In this document: positions 43,721 through 54,385 of the stretch, one piece after another | Layout: each line of letters begins with the position of its first letter | Numbering within the stretch: the first letter of the stretch is position 1 | NCBI GenBank assembly: GCA_036365455.1 | Contig: JAWQUS010000003.1 | Location: forward strand, 9,320,001-9,384,000 | Origin: Macrosoma leucophasiata | Lineage: Eukaryota; Arthropoda; Insecta; Lepidoptera; Hedylidae | DNA: 64,000 nucleotides | Reading direction: 5' to 3' | Translations under genes and position numbers: made by a program | The notes under the pieces: model-generated | What the model saw: the letters and a program-made list of their open reading frames with translations, nothing else | What the model was told of the DNA's origin: nothing | The model's database searches: none

Positions 43721-43999
43721 GAGCAACACGGGCCACCGGTCGCGGCGGACTGGAGGTGAGTAGGTAGCCATAGCGTTTATTACCGATGCAAAACAGTCTG
43801 TCATTTTTTGCGGGGGGAAATGCGTGCGACACACACGCACACTACAAAAATCGTCTATTACTACGAAACTCACACCTTGACTTTAACAAAATACAGAAAC
43901 AATTTCACGCACACATTTAAACATCTTGGCTACAGGTATGGGCCCATTTGGGCTTGTACTTTGACAGATGGGAAAGCCTGCAGATGGCTACTCCCCTCC
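43721..43999 (+). mobile_element. MITE family M4, copy 3
   Basis: 279 bp between TA dinucleotides. Left end GAGCAACACGGGCCACCGGT; the right end is shortened (CTCCCCTCCGGTGTTTCTC). The body is as in copies 1 and 2. Confidence 0.75.
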
Positions 44000-44204
44000 G
44001 GTGTTTCTCTATGTGTTTGACGAATGGAACAGTTGTTGCAGTTAGTATATTTTTGAGAAATGAAAATTAGTTCATTAGCTAAAATGAATTCATCAATACA
44101 ACATCAATAGTAGGTGATTGGTAAACTGTTGCCATAAAAAGCTAAGGTTCGGTTGTACCAAAATATTTGTTGAAGTTATGGTTTTTGTCAAAACAATAAC
44201 ACTA

Positions 44205-44470
44205 AGTACATTACTGGTGGTAGAGCTGCTCCAGTGACGAAGCTCGCGGGCGTAGACCCCACCGCATAACCGTGTTCCGGTCAGGTGGTAATGTAATTGC
44301 CTGGCCCTGTAATTTCCGACACAGAGGCATAACACCTTAGGCCTCAGAAGTAGTAACGCATCTGCATTTTGACCTTGGTCATTGTGTGGGTGTCTATACG
44401 CTGCAGTCATCACTTAACATCAATGTGAACTGCATGCCTGTTTGCCACTTCCATTACATAAAAAAGTAAC
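44205..44470 (+). repeat. Repeat C, long copy
   Basis: Runs ACTGGTGGTAGAGCTGCTCC, GCTCGCGGGCGTAGACCCCA, GTTCCGGTCAGGTGGTAATG, ACACAGAGGCATAACACC, CTGCAGTCATCACTTAACAT, TTTGCCACTTCCATTACAT. About 75-80% identical to 60,735-61,000. Non-coding. Confidence 0.65.
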
Positions 44471-45322
44471 ATTTAATTTTACTTTACTGCGAAATGCGTT
44501 GCACCAGCGTATTTTTTGGCATAGCTAAAGTTATCAGGGTTCAGATTCCCACATCATCTGACAGATAATTGAGGTTAACTTTAACATTAACCAGCGCAGC
44601 CCGGCCACTTACGGTTAGCACTTAAAGCTATGACAATATTTAATAATTTTCAAATGGTGAAACTTATTTTTCTTAAATTTAAATAACAATACTATAATAA
44701 TAGATACATATAGTTTTGAAATAGGAAAACTACCCAACATTTTTGTGTCACAGATTTAAGTCTAACGTTGCATTGTAAAAATAATATATTTGTAAGTTCC
44801 TATCTAGGTAGGCATCTATTTTATATTCAAAACTTGTCATTCATCGACATTTACGACCACAACACTTGTAATAAAATAAAAGGAAAAACAGGCAGCATAA
44901 TTAATCATGAAGACCACAGACCATGAAAATAAATCACCCGTATGAGGTGCTTTCACGATTCACATGACTTGAATAACTGGGGCCTACAGTAATGACGTCA
45001 TCTATTTGTGCCACATTGCGTCTCTTCATACGAAATGAGCTTATCTAAAAGAAACATCGGAGCAATATCCGTTGCAATGCGACATGATACACGTCAAATG
45101 TATTTATCACTCTTGAACGACCTCGGAACAAATATGACAGTATTTTATAACCTAAGTGTTGGTATATTACAATCTCGTGAATTCAGTAAAAGTTTTATTA
45201 GATCCAATATCATTCATAATTTTCTTACTGTACTATCCTGGGTAGAGTGATTCAGACGTTTTGAACACAAATTGTCTTACGAAAGGCCGATAGATTTAAC
45301 ACGTATGAAATATTATTTGAAA
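44471..45322. other. No gene seen
   Basis: AT-rich DNA. The 80-codon plus frame at 45,008-45,250 has no recognised motif. Confidence 0.35.
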
Positions 45323-45516
45323 CTAGCGGCCCGCACCGGCTTCGCGCGGTTTCAATGTTACCTACCCTCTCCTATTCGTCTTAGCGTTATATACCCTTCC
45401 TCAATAAATGGGCTATCTAACACTGCAAGAATTTTTCAAATCGGACCCGTAGTTCCTGAGATTAGCGCGTTCAAACAAACAAACAAACTCTTCAGCTCTA
45501 TAATAATATAGTACAG
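45323..45516 (-). mobile_element. Short Helitron (about 190 bp)
   Basis: Minus-oriented. CTAG at 45,323-45,326 after an A, then CGGCCCGCACCGGCTTCGCG (inverted 3' end), CAAATCGGACCCGTAGTTCC, and GA (inverted TC) near 45,514. Non-coding. Confidence 0.55.
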
Positions 45517-46874
45517 ATAAAAATTACATTTCATTTAATATACATAATTTTTCAGCGCGCATGTTTTTAAAAAAGTAACTGGTGAATAGACATTACTGTT
45601 TGAAGTAGATTACAATGGATTTTACTAACACTAACATGCAATCCAATAGGAATAATAGTATAGTTTTTGTCTCTTTATTTCTCTTTGATAATAATAGTAA
45701 CTTCTTATAGAATATCGGACAATCCGCAAAGACGTAAACAAGAAAAGAACTTTAATTCCTTGTAAATCTTCAAATAAGTTCCTACTTAAAAGCGGTCCCC
45801 GGCGTCCATTCAAATGCCAATTAACTCCTGATTAGTTGTAAAGACTACAAAGATACACTATCATTAGATTGCTCGTTAACGTCTTTCCAACTTCCAACAT
45901 CAATACTTAGCAATAATAATAATTCATCATATTAAGCGTTGGCATATATTCCCGCGATATTCTTTAATGAACGTCACGTCTTCTTAATGGACCCGTTATA
46001 CTAAGATTAACTGCAGCTAGAAAATTGGGTCTTTACTCTTAATGGATGAATCCTGAAAATGCTATGTTGGCAGCTCTCGTAAAAGGACATGCTCGCTGCG
46101 CATTTTTAAGTGAAATTGGATGATGCAGCTTCCTTTTTAATCGTTCGCTTTTAACGCAGCTTTTGTTATGTAGATGTAGTCAATTTCGTCACCCCTGAAA
46201 TAATAGGCAGATTTATGGTAAATAAAATGATGAGTCATTTATCATTTTCATAATTATTTATTGTGTTTCTTTCAGTTGGTCACGGTTAGTATTAAACTAT
46301 ATTTTTTCTTAATTACGTTCCATCACCATCTTCATTATTTCAGCCGAAAAAAGTTAACTGCTGGACAAAACTCGATGTCCGTTTCATTTTCAATTATCGA
46401 AAAAACATTATTAAAAAATACTAAATAATAAAGAAATATAATTATTTTGTTAAGCATAATAATAATGATTATTAACTTATTATGAAAAACATGTGCGACT
46501 GTAATTTAGAAGAAGACGTCACTAACCTTATTGGTCAAATTATTATTTAAAAAGAGTATTTTTCTTTATGCAGCAATAAAAGCTCTATACCTGAAAATAA
46601 AGATATGAATTTTGTAGTACTCAAATACGAGTATGCAGCCTGTTTTAAGTAATCTTTACCAAAATTGTTATTTTATTTTTCCCTACCCCAATGATAAACC
46701 CAAACATATGAATTGTTGGAAACATACAATTTTAAATGGCCACATTGTTTTGGTGTGTCAGTGTGAATTGTCAAGTTGGCTGTCACTATCTCTTTCGCAT
46801 TAAACTTGGGACGAGAAGGCTGTGTATGATTGAGCTCCCCAATTACCAAGGAAAACACATCATCGTTTCGTTCA
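45517..46874. other. No gene seen
   Basis: Unique-looking AT-rich DNA. 46,320-46,385 carries a worn LINE 3' motif (CATCACCATCTTCATTATTT, AACTGCTGGACAAAA). Confidence 0.4.
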
Positions 46875-46920
46875 TGGTCCTTCGAGCCGGATTTGAACCA
46901 GCGACCTATGGATCTGGTCT
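46875..46920 (-). pseudogene. tRNA-Tyr 3' half with encoded CCA
   Basis: On the minus strand: GATCCATAGGTCGC, then T arm GCTGG-TTCAAAT-CCGGC, acceptor TCGAAGGA and CCA. This is the 3' half of eukaryotic tRNA-Tyr. The 5' half is absent. Because CCA is added after transcription, its presence in DNA points to reverse transcription of mature tRNA. On the plus strand the first 18 bases equal the primer site at 3,758-3,775, so this could instead be an LTR-element start with an extended tRNA copy. Confidence 0.65.
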
Positions 46921-47131
46921 TCAAAATAAAGACACTTGACAAGCAATTTTCAAATTATTACAAACAATATTCTTTTATCATTTCAATATTATTAATATCA
47001 TAATGTTAACCTACTAGAGTTAAAAAGTTTTGTATTACGTTACACAAAACTAGGCAACGGAATGAGAGCTAAAAGTGGAAATCTAAAGTAACTTTATAAG
47101 AAATATTAGTTCTGTAAAATGACTTTTTCAG

Positions 47132-47254
47132 AATGAACCATGGCAATTTAACGGGGTCAGGCAGGTCTGGCGGCGACCCAAGCTTCTTGACATGTACGTA
47201 CGCCTTCACAAGTATGCGCAGAACCTACATTTCGGTATGAGTGTAGTTTCCTTG
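47132..47254 (+). CDS. Candidate internal exon of a host gene
   Basis: A 123-nt fully open stretch (41 codons) between a good acceptor (GACTTTTTCAG) and a strong donor (GTAAGTG). Base use differs from the AT-rich flanks. The peptide contains WRRPKLLDMYVRLHKYAQNL, followed by HF. Spacing and character weakly recall the C-terminal domain of insect fatty acyl-CoA reductases (a basic-P-x-L...Y-x-R/K-hydrophobic-H-K pattern), but the characteristic W-x-F/N motif that should follow is not found nearby. If spliced to the acceptor at 47,308 in this phase, the frame ends after two codons (NV stop). An alternative donor (GTATGAGT at 47,235) would give a 53-codon open continuation. The gene is unidentified. 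Confidence 0.35.
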
Positions 47255-47308
47255 GTAAGTGTTGAATTTGTATTGTCTGCTTTGAATAATATATTTATTG
47301 CATTACAG

Positions 47309-47454
47309 AACGTTTGAAGTGTCAGGCAGAGAAGAATTTGGATGCATATTTGGTTAGACAAAGTTATTTAGTAAAACGTGTTTTGTCTGACAATCAGTCA
47401 GCAATTAAAGGGTTAACACAGTATCCAAATACAGTAGTTATTTTCTGTCTGTAG
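47309..47454 (+). other. Possible downstream exon or 3' UTR
   Basis: Begins after TTATTGCATTACAG. In one phase it stays open for about 48 codons (ERLKCQAEKNLDAYLVRQSY...) to a TAG at about 47,453; in the phase given by the GTAAGTG donor it stops after two codons. It could be a terminal exon, a 3' UTR or chance. Confidence 0.2.
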
Positions 47455-48264
47455 AAGAATTTTCCCCCAGAATTTTTATTATAAAAAAGGGGGTCACTCA
47501 ATGGATCTAATATTGAGTGACCTCATTTTATTCAATATCATATCAACATCATAACTGAAAAAATGAACTAGGCAAAACTTTTCATATATACCTATACATA
47601 AAATATTACAATAACATATGCCCAAGCACGAAAAATATTCCCTCCGGTGTCTTTCGTGCTAACAATTTACATGCCACAAGCTATTAATGAGCATAAACAT
47701 GACGTTTCTAATGGTGGAATGCTGAAGTGATCCTTGGGCTATCCCCTGTTTTCGTTACCAAATCCTCGGTGATAGCTATAGATATATATGCAAACAAATT
47801 ATATATTTACTGCGATTCTCAACAAGATAATGGTAATGACTCCAAATTGCAACAGAAGCGAGACTAACGAACAGCAATAGATTTTTACATAAAAAGATTA
47901 GATTATATTTTGTCATGTGACGTTCTTTAAAATCTTACAATGTGAGTTATTTATCGTAGACGAATAGAATGCATGCAAGTGCCGAGAAAATTGATACCTG
48001 AATATGTTACGTTCGGGACTCAGAAAGTGTGTCTGAAATTGACGAGCATTTAAATTTTGCATCACGTTGTCGATGCTTGTATCGTACGATATCTACAACA
48101 TTTCAAATATTTGCACAATATATTTCAAGGGTTAGTACATAGTAATATCACAGTCCAAAGAAAACGAACATGTTAGTGGTAATATACTAAGGAGGCGTGT
48201 GCGTTTGACGCTTCCATTTTAATAAAATTAAAAGTATTTTATAGAATAGAGGCAAGTCCGAAAC
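47455..48264. other. No gene seen
   Basis: AT-rich unique-looking DNA. A short palindromic match (GGGGTCACTCAATGGATCTA / ATTGAGTGACCTC) at about 47,491-47,525 is the only structure noted. Confidence 0.4.
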
Positions 48265-48465
48265 TTGACTAGTGTTAACGCCTGATTTTTTTACGCACGC
48301 AAAGTTCAACATTTTATTATATTCTCCCGACGACTTCATTCAACACAGTAAACACGTCTTTGTACATGTCCAATTTATACTTTATTTATCCAAATGTAGT
48401 TTTAAAAGATACAAAACGGTGTTCTCTTTGTGTCCCGCTGAGGCACAAACAACTAGAGTACAATT
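48265..48465 (+). repeat. Repeat E, copy 2
   Basis: Counterpart of 23,715-23,971. It carries one copy of TTTGTGTCCCGCTGAGGCAC, where copy 1 has a palindrome. The 87-codon plus frame is incidental. Confidence 0.55.
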
Positions 48466-48659
48466 ACATACAGCGGTGTCAAAGATTTCAAACATAACGA
48501 TAATTGTACGTTTAGTCGTAGATTGTAAGATATAAACACAGGGTACCAACAAACCCCATAGAACAATATTGGCCTACTACAAACAGTCGACGGACAAGAG
48601 ATGTAAAAAATATTATCAAGACATACTTAGGTAAGTCACACAATTAACAAATTAATTTA

Positions 48660-48950
48660 ACGATACTTCACACCTGTATTCCCCGAAGGAGTAAGCAGAG
48701 GATTATGAATGCATTCAAGCAATGCGTGCATAAACCAATACATGCAAACATCCACGATTCGCCGGTTACGTTTTGGCCCATATAACAAACAGGTGGCGAG
48801 CCTATTGACAGCTCCAAGTGGGACCCGAGTCGGAGTCAACCGAACAATGGCGGTCAAGCCATTCCAATGGTGCGATAGTAAGTGCAATAACGCAAAGGCA
48901 GCAGCAGCATCCTGCGATAAAACTACTGCCACTGCGATCGCCAATCCAAT
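48660..48950. repeat. Interspersed repeat block
   Basis: ACTTCACACCTGTATTCCCC...CCACGATTCGCCGGTTACGT matches, inverted, the M3 centre and the tail of the SINE at 13,430. 48,840-48,945 (CCGAACAATGGCGGTCAAGC, CCTGCGATAAAACTACTGCC) matches 17,390-17,415 and 17,940-17,970. Overlapping frames of 60-126 codons on both strands are shadows of these repeats. Confidence 0.45.
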
Positions 48951-48965
48951 TTACGACCAATTTGA

Positions 48966-49215
48966 CGACCCGGTTAGTCCAGTGGTGTGAGATGACCGTT
49001 TGATTCGAAGGGTCGCGGGTTTGATCCCCGCAGCGGGCCAAATATTTGTATGGTCTACGGATATTTGTTTCGGGTCTGGGTGTTTGTGTATGTGGTGTAT
49101 GTGTACAACGGCACCCACGACACAGGTTTATACCTACTGTGAGGCTGAGAATGTAAATAAAACCACATGCCAAGCGTGGCAATTACCTATGGCATATCCC
49201 CCTTATGGGGGGCTT
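48966..49215 (+). mobile_element. tRNA-headed SINE, second family
   Basis: Box A GGTTAGTCCAGTGGTGTGAG, box B GGGTTTGATCCCC with GTCGCGGG before it, and a body with GGGTCTGGGTGTTTGTGT, GTACAACGGCACCCACGAC and the end TATGGGGGGCTTTGATCCAG. A polymerase-III head of the Lys/Arg-like kind. No clear target duplications. Confidence 0.6.
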
Positions 49216-49623
49216 TGATCCAGCAGTGAACATGTTGGCTAAAATGTACGTTTTTAAGTTTCTCATAAACATGACAATGTCGTCACAAGTAATTTATATT
49301 AGTTGATCCCAATGACGAAACAATGTTTAATAGACTAAATCCAAATGAATAACGATATTTGCGAGACGTAATCGAAATGTAAATTTCCTTTGATGCAATA
49401 AGGGGGGAGATTCATTAAGTACCAAGTTGTTTTGTTGGACATCAGCCAGAGTTTTGACAAGCCGCCTATCCTATCGGCCCCCAGATTTATCGCAGACACG
49501 ATGTAATCTTCAACGAACCGGGACACAAATTATGAATCATTAATTTGGTTTAATAATAAGAGTTAATTGGGAAGATAAAGTATTTTCACTTGTTTTTGTC
49601 AAATAATAGTTGTTTATGTATTA
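49216..49623. other. No gene seen
   Basis: AT-rich DNA up to the LTR of the Gypsy element. Confidence 0.4.
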
Positions 49624-49783
49624 AGATATGATGGTTGTTGGTAGTTCTTATAGGAGTTCTAAGTAAAACATGTTAATCGTTTTACGTTAGTTTATTGAAT
49701 CAATACTTCTTAATTTTAAATACATAATTCACTTATTATAGCTAAATTGCTTAGTCAACATAGACGACTCGACGTTGCGCGTG
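49624..49783 (-). repeat. 3' LTR of Ty3/Gypsy element
   Basis: ~160-bp block (plus strand AGATATGATGGTTGTTGG...GTTGCGCGTG), 95% or more identical to 55,621-55,779 in the same orientation. It lies downstream of integrase on the minus strand. An AATAAA signal is present on that strand (TCAATAAACTAACG). Confidence 0.85.
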
Positions 49784-49944
49784 CGACCTAATTACATGTC
49801 GGATGAAAAAAAAAAAAAAAAGTTTCACACACAACCTTGAGTAACAAAGTACAAAATAAAACATTTTTTTTATTACGAATTACATTACAATTACATAAAG
49901 TATTTAAATAATTTTATATAATTTTATAATTAAATCACTATATA

Positions 49945-50137
49945 CTAGATATATTTATGTATGTATTTATCTTCACGCCAGGTCCCTAACGGGGTAGGCA
50001 GAGAGTGTAGAGCGCCAGATATCCCGGTTCTGACAAACCTCTCGTGCCTCGTCTACTTCCATCAATCTCGTCATACATGCACGCCGATTCCTAAGACTTT
50101 TGATCCCACCATCAGACAGAACTCGACCTATTTGGTC
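49945..50137 (-). pseudogene. 5'-truncated LINE C-terminus inside the Gypsy element
   Basis: The minus strand encodes the last ~45 residues of a non-LTR ORF: GGIKSLRNRRACMTRLMEVD, then EAREVCQNRDIWRSTLS and AYPVRDLA before the stop. This is the cleanest copy of the tail family seen at 14,280, 16,755, 17,195, 22,160, 35,250 and 41,713. A SINE is inserted at its upstream edge. Confidence 0.68.
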
Positions 50138-50529
50138 ATGGTAGATATAATAATAATAATAATGGCAACCCATTATACGTCCCACAGCTGGGCACGAGTC
50201 TCTCCCCTTTTTTGGGGGGAGGCCTGGAGCTTACTCCACCACGCTGCTCCAATGCGGATCGGTGGAGGTGGGTGGGTTAGTGGCCAACCCGCTGTCGGAT
50301 GTTTTTCAAACCGCCCATAAGGCCTCCGACAAGGTTTAACGACTGCTATCTATCGATAGCAACCGGGACCGACGGCTTAACGTGCCCTCCGAAGCACGGA
50401 AACGCGCATTTAATTTGCCACTAGCGGTCACCCATCACACTACCCGACCGCGCCCGTAGTGCTTAACCGAGTAGATCGCTTACGATCTACACCAGCCGCT
50501 GGGCTATGCGCGCTTCTATGGTAGATATA
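50138..50529 (-). mobile_element. SINE with 12-bp target duplications
   Basis: Flanked by ATGGTAGATATA at 50,138-50,149 and 50,518-50,529. On the minus strand the body starts near 50,517 with a head containing ATAGCCCAGCGGCTGGTGTA and a 5S-rRNA-like GTAGTGTGATGGGTGACCGC. It continues with GGGCACGTTAAGCCGTCGGT, CCCGGTTGCTATC and GGCCTTATGGGCGG, and ends in an ATT/TAA repeat tail. GC-rich, ~368 bp, and the clearest complete SINE in the window. Confidence 0.85.
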
Positions 50530-51528
50530 TTTACTTCAAATTATTTCAATTTTGAAATATTTTAGTATTGTTTTTATGAAGTGTTACATGTTTATTATTC
50601 TTTTCAATAATTACATTCGGAGTTATTTCTTCAACTACTTTAAAGGGACCTTTGTAAACATTATCTAATTTATTACCAACTTGATTTTTTACTAAAATTA
50701 AATCTCCTGGTCTGTATACAATATTATTTTGTTTCTTATCATACAAAATCTTCCTTTGGTTTTTCTTTTCTAACAAATTATATCTTGCTTCTGTTTGAGC
50801 TTTTTGTAATCGATACTTTAATTCTTTTGGGTAATCGTTAAGCTCTGTTGTCTTTAATAGATTGCTTGGTAGTTTGCAAAGTTTACCAAAAACTAATTCG
50901 TGAGGAGTATATCTTGTTTCGGAGTGTACCGTTGTGTTAAACGAAAAACACCAATACGGAACCCATTCACTCCAATCGCTTTTGTTATTTTCTGTTTGTA
51001 TTCTAAGATAAGCGCCTAAATGTTTATGCGTGTTTTCGATACCTCCTAACGTTTCGTGATGGTAAGCTGTAGATGATAATTTTTGTATACCTAATAAATT
51101 GCAATTTTCTGTCATTAGCGAGGATGTGAACTCTGTTCCTCTATCAGTAATTATTGTTTTTGGAATACCATATCGCAACATAAAATTGGTAACAAACGAT
51201 CTCGCTACTATTTCTGTACTTTTTTGTGGGAGAGGGTAAGCTTCGACATACTTAGTTAAGTTACATTGTATTGTTAAAATATACTTATTATTATAATTGT
51301 CTATATCTAGTGGGCCCATTATACGAGTATCTAAACTTATAATATCGAATGCCGAGTTACCTGTCGAGGTAATCGACATTGGTTCTCGTATATGTCTGTT
51401 CGTCTGCTTTTGTATTTGGCAACACTGACATTTTCTTACGTAATTCGCTACATCTTTGCTCATTCCTGGCCAGAAGTAATATTTTTTAACATTGTTGAGC
51501 ATCCTATTGATTCCTGCATGACCGCTAG

Positions 51529-51575
51529 ATCTAAATGATTTCCATTTGCTACCCGCAAATGGAAATCATTTAGAT
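51529..51575. repeat. Fold-back palindrome inside Gypsy integrase
   Basis: Perfect 21-bp arms (ATCTAAATGATTTCCATTTG) with spacer TACCC. On the minus strand the extra arm adds codons between LNDFHL and the expected ...SGHAGINRMLNNVKKY, and forces a frame change. The ancestral pol therefore lacked the second arm. Confidence 0.92.
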
Positions 51576-51847
51576 TAGTCGTAATCTCATCTTTATCTTC
51601 AATGCGTATTACGTCTCTTGTTACAAGAATTCTTGGGAAGCTAATTTGTAGCTTTTTTAAAATGCGCAGTAACATATTTATATATTGAGTAGTTCTCTTA
51701 TTTTTAATGATGAGTAACTCTACAATATTTATTTTTTTGCACAATTTCTCTTATTCTCTCGCTATTACCTGAGACGTAGATAACGATCGAGGATTAAGAA
51801 ATATCGCTGATTGCGATTCTACATAGGTGCAATATTTTTGGTAATTA

Positions 51848-52019
51848 TCTATAATATAAAAATAAGTCGGGTTTTCCTTCCTGACGCTATAACTCCAGAA
51901 AGCACAGACCGATTTCCACGGTTTTGCATTCGTTGGAAAGGTCTCGGGCTCCGTGAGGTTTATAGCAAAGAAAATTCATGAAAAATTTCAACGCGGGTGA
52001 AGCCGCGGGCAAATGCTAG
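51848..52019 (+). mobile_element. Minimal Helitron (172 bp) inside Gypsy pol
   Basis: Starts TCTATAATATAAAAATAAGT directly after A51,847 and ends GCCGCGGGCAAATGCTAG directly before T52,020. It lies between the RNase H and integrase coding parts. Non-coding. Confidence 0.8.
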
Positions 52020-53163
52020 TGTTCAATAAATTTAAATTCTATATTGCCTTGGGTTTTTTGAGAATTTCTACTGTGACTGGTTGATCAGGCCTGTCGGTCG
52101 TAGATATCTCTATAGATTGATCATCTCCTATTTGTTGTTGACTTTGTTTCTTAACTTGCGCTCTTGTTAAAACTAAGACCAATTTTTCGCGCATGTCTTT
52201 CAAGTCTTGAGATGTTACTTTAATCCTACTCAAAGCGTCTGCTACTACATTTTGAGAACCTGGTATGTATTCTATTTCAAAAACATATTCTTCCAAATAC
52301 AATCTGAACTTCGTTAAACGACTAGATGGTTCGTTAATGCTAAAAAGGTATACTAGTGGCCTATGGTCGGTAAAGATTTTGAATTTCCTTCCATAAATGT
52401 ATGATCTGAAGTGACGTATGGCCCATACTATTGCCAAAAGTGCTAACTCGATAACGGGATATTTAGTCTCAGCGGGTTTTAAGCTGCGACTGGCGTATGC
52501 TATTACTTTCCCGTTGGAATTCGACAAAAATGCGCCTAAACCTAGCTTTGAGGCGTCTGTTCTAAGAGTGAAAGTATTTTTTTCGCTAAAATCAGGATAA
52601 TCTAAAACAGGTGGGTTTATAAGTGCTAATTTTAAATGTTGAAACGACGTTTCGCATTCAGTCGACCATTCATACTTTACTTTTTTCTACACAGGCGATT
52701 TAATGGATATACGATATAAAGAAAGCTGGTACATCTTATTTACACTAAATGATGTATATTTACGCGAGTCTGGGCTGAGTGATAATTGATAATATGACTG
52801 TGATAAATCCAATTTTGAAAAATAAATGCTACCTGCAAGTGAATCAAGTATCTCTGTAATATTAGGCAACGGGAATTTATCATCTGTTATTCTGTTATTT
52901 AATTGTCTGTAATCTGTAACTAGTCTCCATTTTTTCTCATTAGATCTATCGGCTTTCTTAGGCACAAGTAAAACAGGACTGGACCATTCTGAAACGGTCT
53001 CCTCTATAACATCATTATCCAGCATTTCTTGGACTTATTTTTGTACCTCTTGCTTTAAAGCTTGTGGTATCCTATATGGTTTTACATATACTGGTTTAGC
53101 ATTTTCTTTAAGGGTGAGAGTGTGTTCCATTAAATTGGTAACTGACAACTTATCCCCTGGTAA

Positions 53164-53472
53164 ATGGTTAAAGTTTTGGATATGTCTAGTCATAAAAGGC
53201 GGTGGATTCCTGGAACTATCAAACGTATTTTAAGAAATCGGTCATATGAAATACAATTGATTACGGGTGTCATATTAGTAAGAAACCGTATCATAAAGGA
53301 CTCGCCCCATAGACTGGATGTGCCTTGCTATGGTTTTGACTGTAATGATTTAGATGTAAACCCAACACAGAGTATAGAGAATAATGTATCTGATATTATA
53401 CCAAAAGATGCATATGTAACTCGCTATGGCAGAATTGTGAGGCCCCCCGATAGTATCATGTGTTTCAATTAA
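53164..53472 (+). pseudogene. C-terminus of a second Ty3/Gypsy pol
   Basis: Encodes ~102 residues with KRRWIPGTIKRILRNRSYEI, VRNRIIKDSPHRL and YGRIVRPPDSI. This is the terminal domain of K02A2.6-like Gypsy polyproteins (W-x-PG-T-I, R-S-Y-x-V, R-RNR, R-x-G-R-x-x-R-PP-x-R/S). The apparent ATG is internal: the reading begins at the junction with the older element, and everything upstream is missing. Plus strand, opposite to its host element. A host gene is unlikely. Confidence 0.72.
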
Positions 53473-54232
53473 CATGAAATTAATAAAATTATATTACTTT
53501 ATTACTATGTATGTTATATGTCATTTATAATATAAAATAGTAATGTAAAAATCAAGAACTATATTATGGAAATGTATATGTAATGTTGTTGTTAATTAAA
53601 TAATATGCGGAATCAATAAATAATTAGGTATGTTTATTAAACATTTTTTTTAATAATAATATGTTTTTTTTTATAATATCTAATATGGTCATGTTTCTAT
53701 AAATCGAAACTGGATCGAATTAACTTTCATTGGTAGGTATATATCGAATCGTTTGCATATTTATATTAATATAACTACAAATTGTGATACCTGTTAATTA
53801 AATAATAATGATAGATATTATAACTAAACTATAAGCATGACAGATTATTTATTTTGTCTAATATTGTCTTTGTATACCTAATTGTTGAAATAGATTCAGA
53901 CTTTAATACCTATTTACCAACTTGTTGAAGATAATGGTAGATCTTACCTTAAAGTATTTATACCTACATGTGTGAAGTTAGATATTTTTTAACTTTAACT
54001 TTGCTTTTATTGTGTAAAAAACTTGTCAGATATCGTTATATTCCTATAATAAGTTTAAGGTGTACGTGCAAACTTAAAATTGTTGAATTAAATACCTATC
54101 AATATTTGAGTTGATCAATATTACTCATTATTGTATTAAATATCTATTTTTACATGATGTTTTTTTTTTTTTACTTAATGGAGGATGATGTCATGTTATG
54201 TATTTGATTTTTTTTTATTTTAAGGAGGATGA
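53473..54232 (+). other. 3' untranslated region of the nested Gypsy element
   Basis: Very AT-rich with no frame. It ends with two polypurine-like stretches, GGAGGATGATGTCATGTTAT at 54,180 and GGAGGATGATGTCATATTGT at 54,225; the second directly precedes the LTR. Confidence 0.5.
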
Positions 54233-54385
54233 TGTCATATTGTGTATGTAGTAACAAGTAACACTTTTATAGGATACCCTCATATGATTTAATATTATTA
54301 TGAAGTGATATAAAATGCTTCACACTAATGAAATAAAGCAGTCTAAATCAGAACACCGTTGTATTATTATCTCATAAACATTACA
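54233..54385 (+). repeat. 3' LTR of the nested Gypsy element
   Basis: Starts TGTCATATTGTGTATGTAG after AAGGAGGATGA and ends ATAAACATTACA (TGT...ACA). It contains AATAAA at about 54,331. 153 bp. The gag of the older element resumes at 54,386. Its matching 5' LTR is not present. Confidence 0.65.

Larger units (their letters stand above)
50546..53163 (-). pseudogene. Ty3/Gypsy pol (RT-RNaseH-integrase), broken
   Basis: Read right to left. 53,160-52,690 is the RT N-terminal part (KPYRIPQALKQEVQ, an in-frame TAA at about 53,037, then SSPVLLVPKK, RLVTDYRQLN and YFSKLDLSQSYYQ with the motif-A Asp). The YxDD region is deleted near 52,690, and reading resumes with the RT tail (HLKLALINPPVLDYPDFSEK). 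52,600-52,039 is RNase H (LRTDASKLGLGA, IFTDHRPL, VADALSRI). A 172-bp Helitron interrupts at 51,848-52,019. 51,760-50,546 is the integrase: the HHCC region is damaged by a palindrome at 51,529, the zinc Cys pair (KCQCCQ) is intact, and ITDRGTEF holds the second Asp. The third position reads GGIENTHK, so E is kept. The C-terminus PGDLILVKNQVGNKL...YKGPF is present. No env frame is seen. Confidence 0.9.

Noticed and set aside
48802..49182. 126-codon minus frame
   Set aside because: It lies across a SINE and other interspersed repeats, overlaps three plus frames, and has no conserved motif.
53164..53472. Small host gene on the plus strand
   Set aside because: The peptide has the terminal-domain pattern of Gypsy polyproteins and is followed by an LTR; it is a retroelement end.
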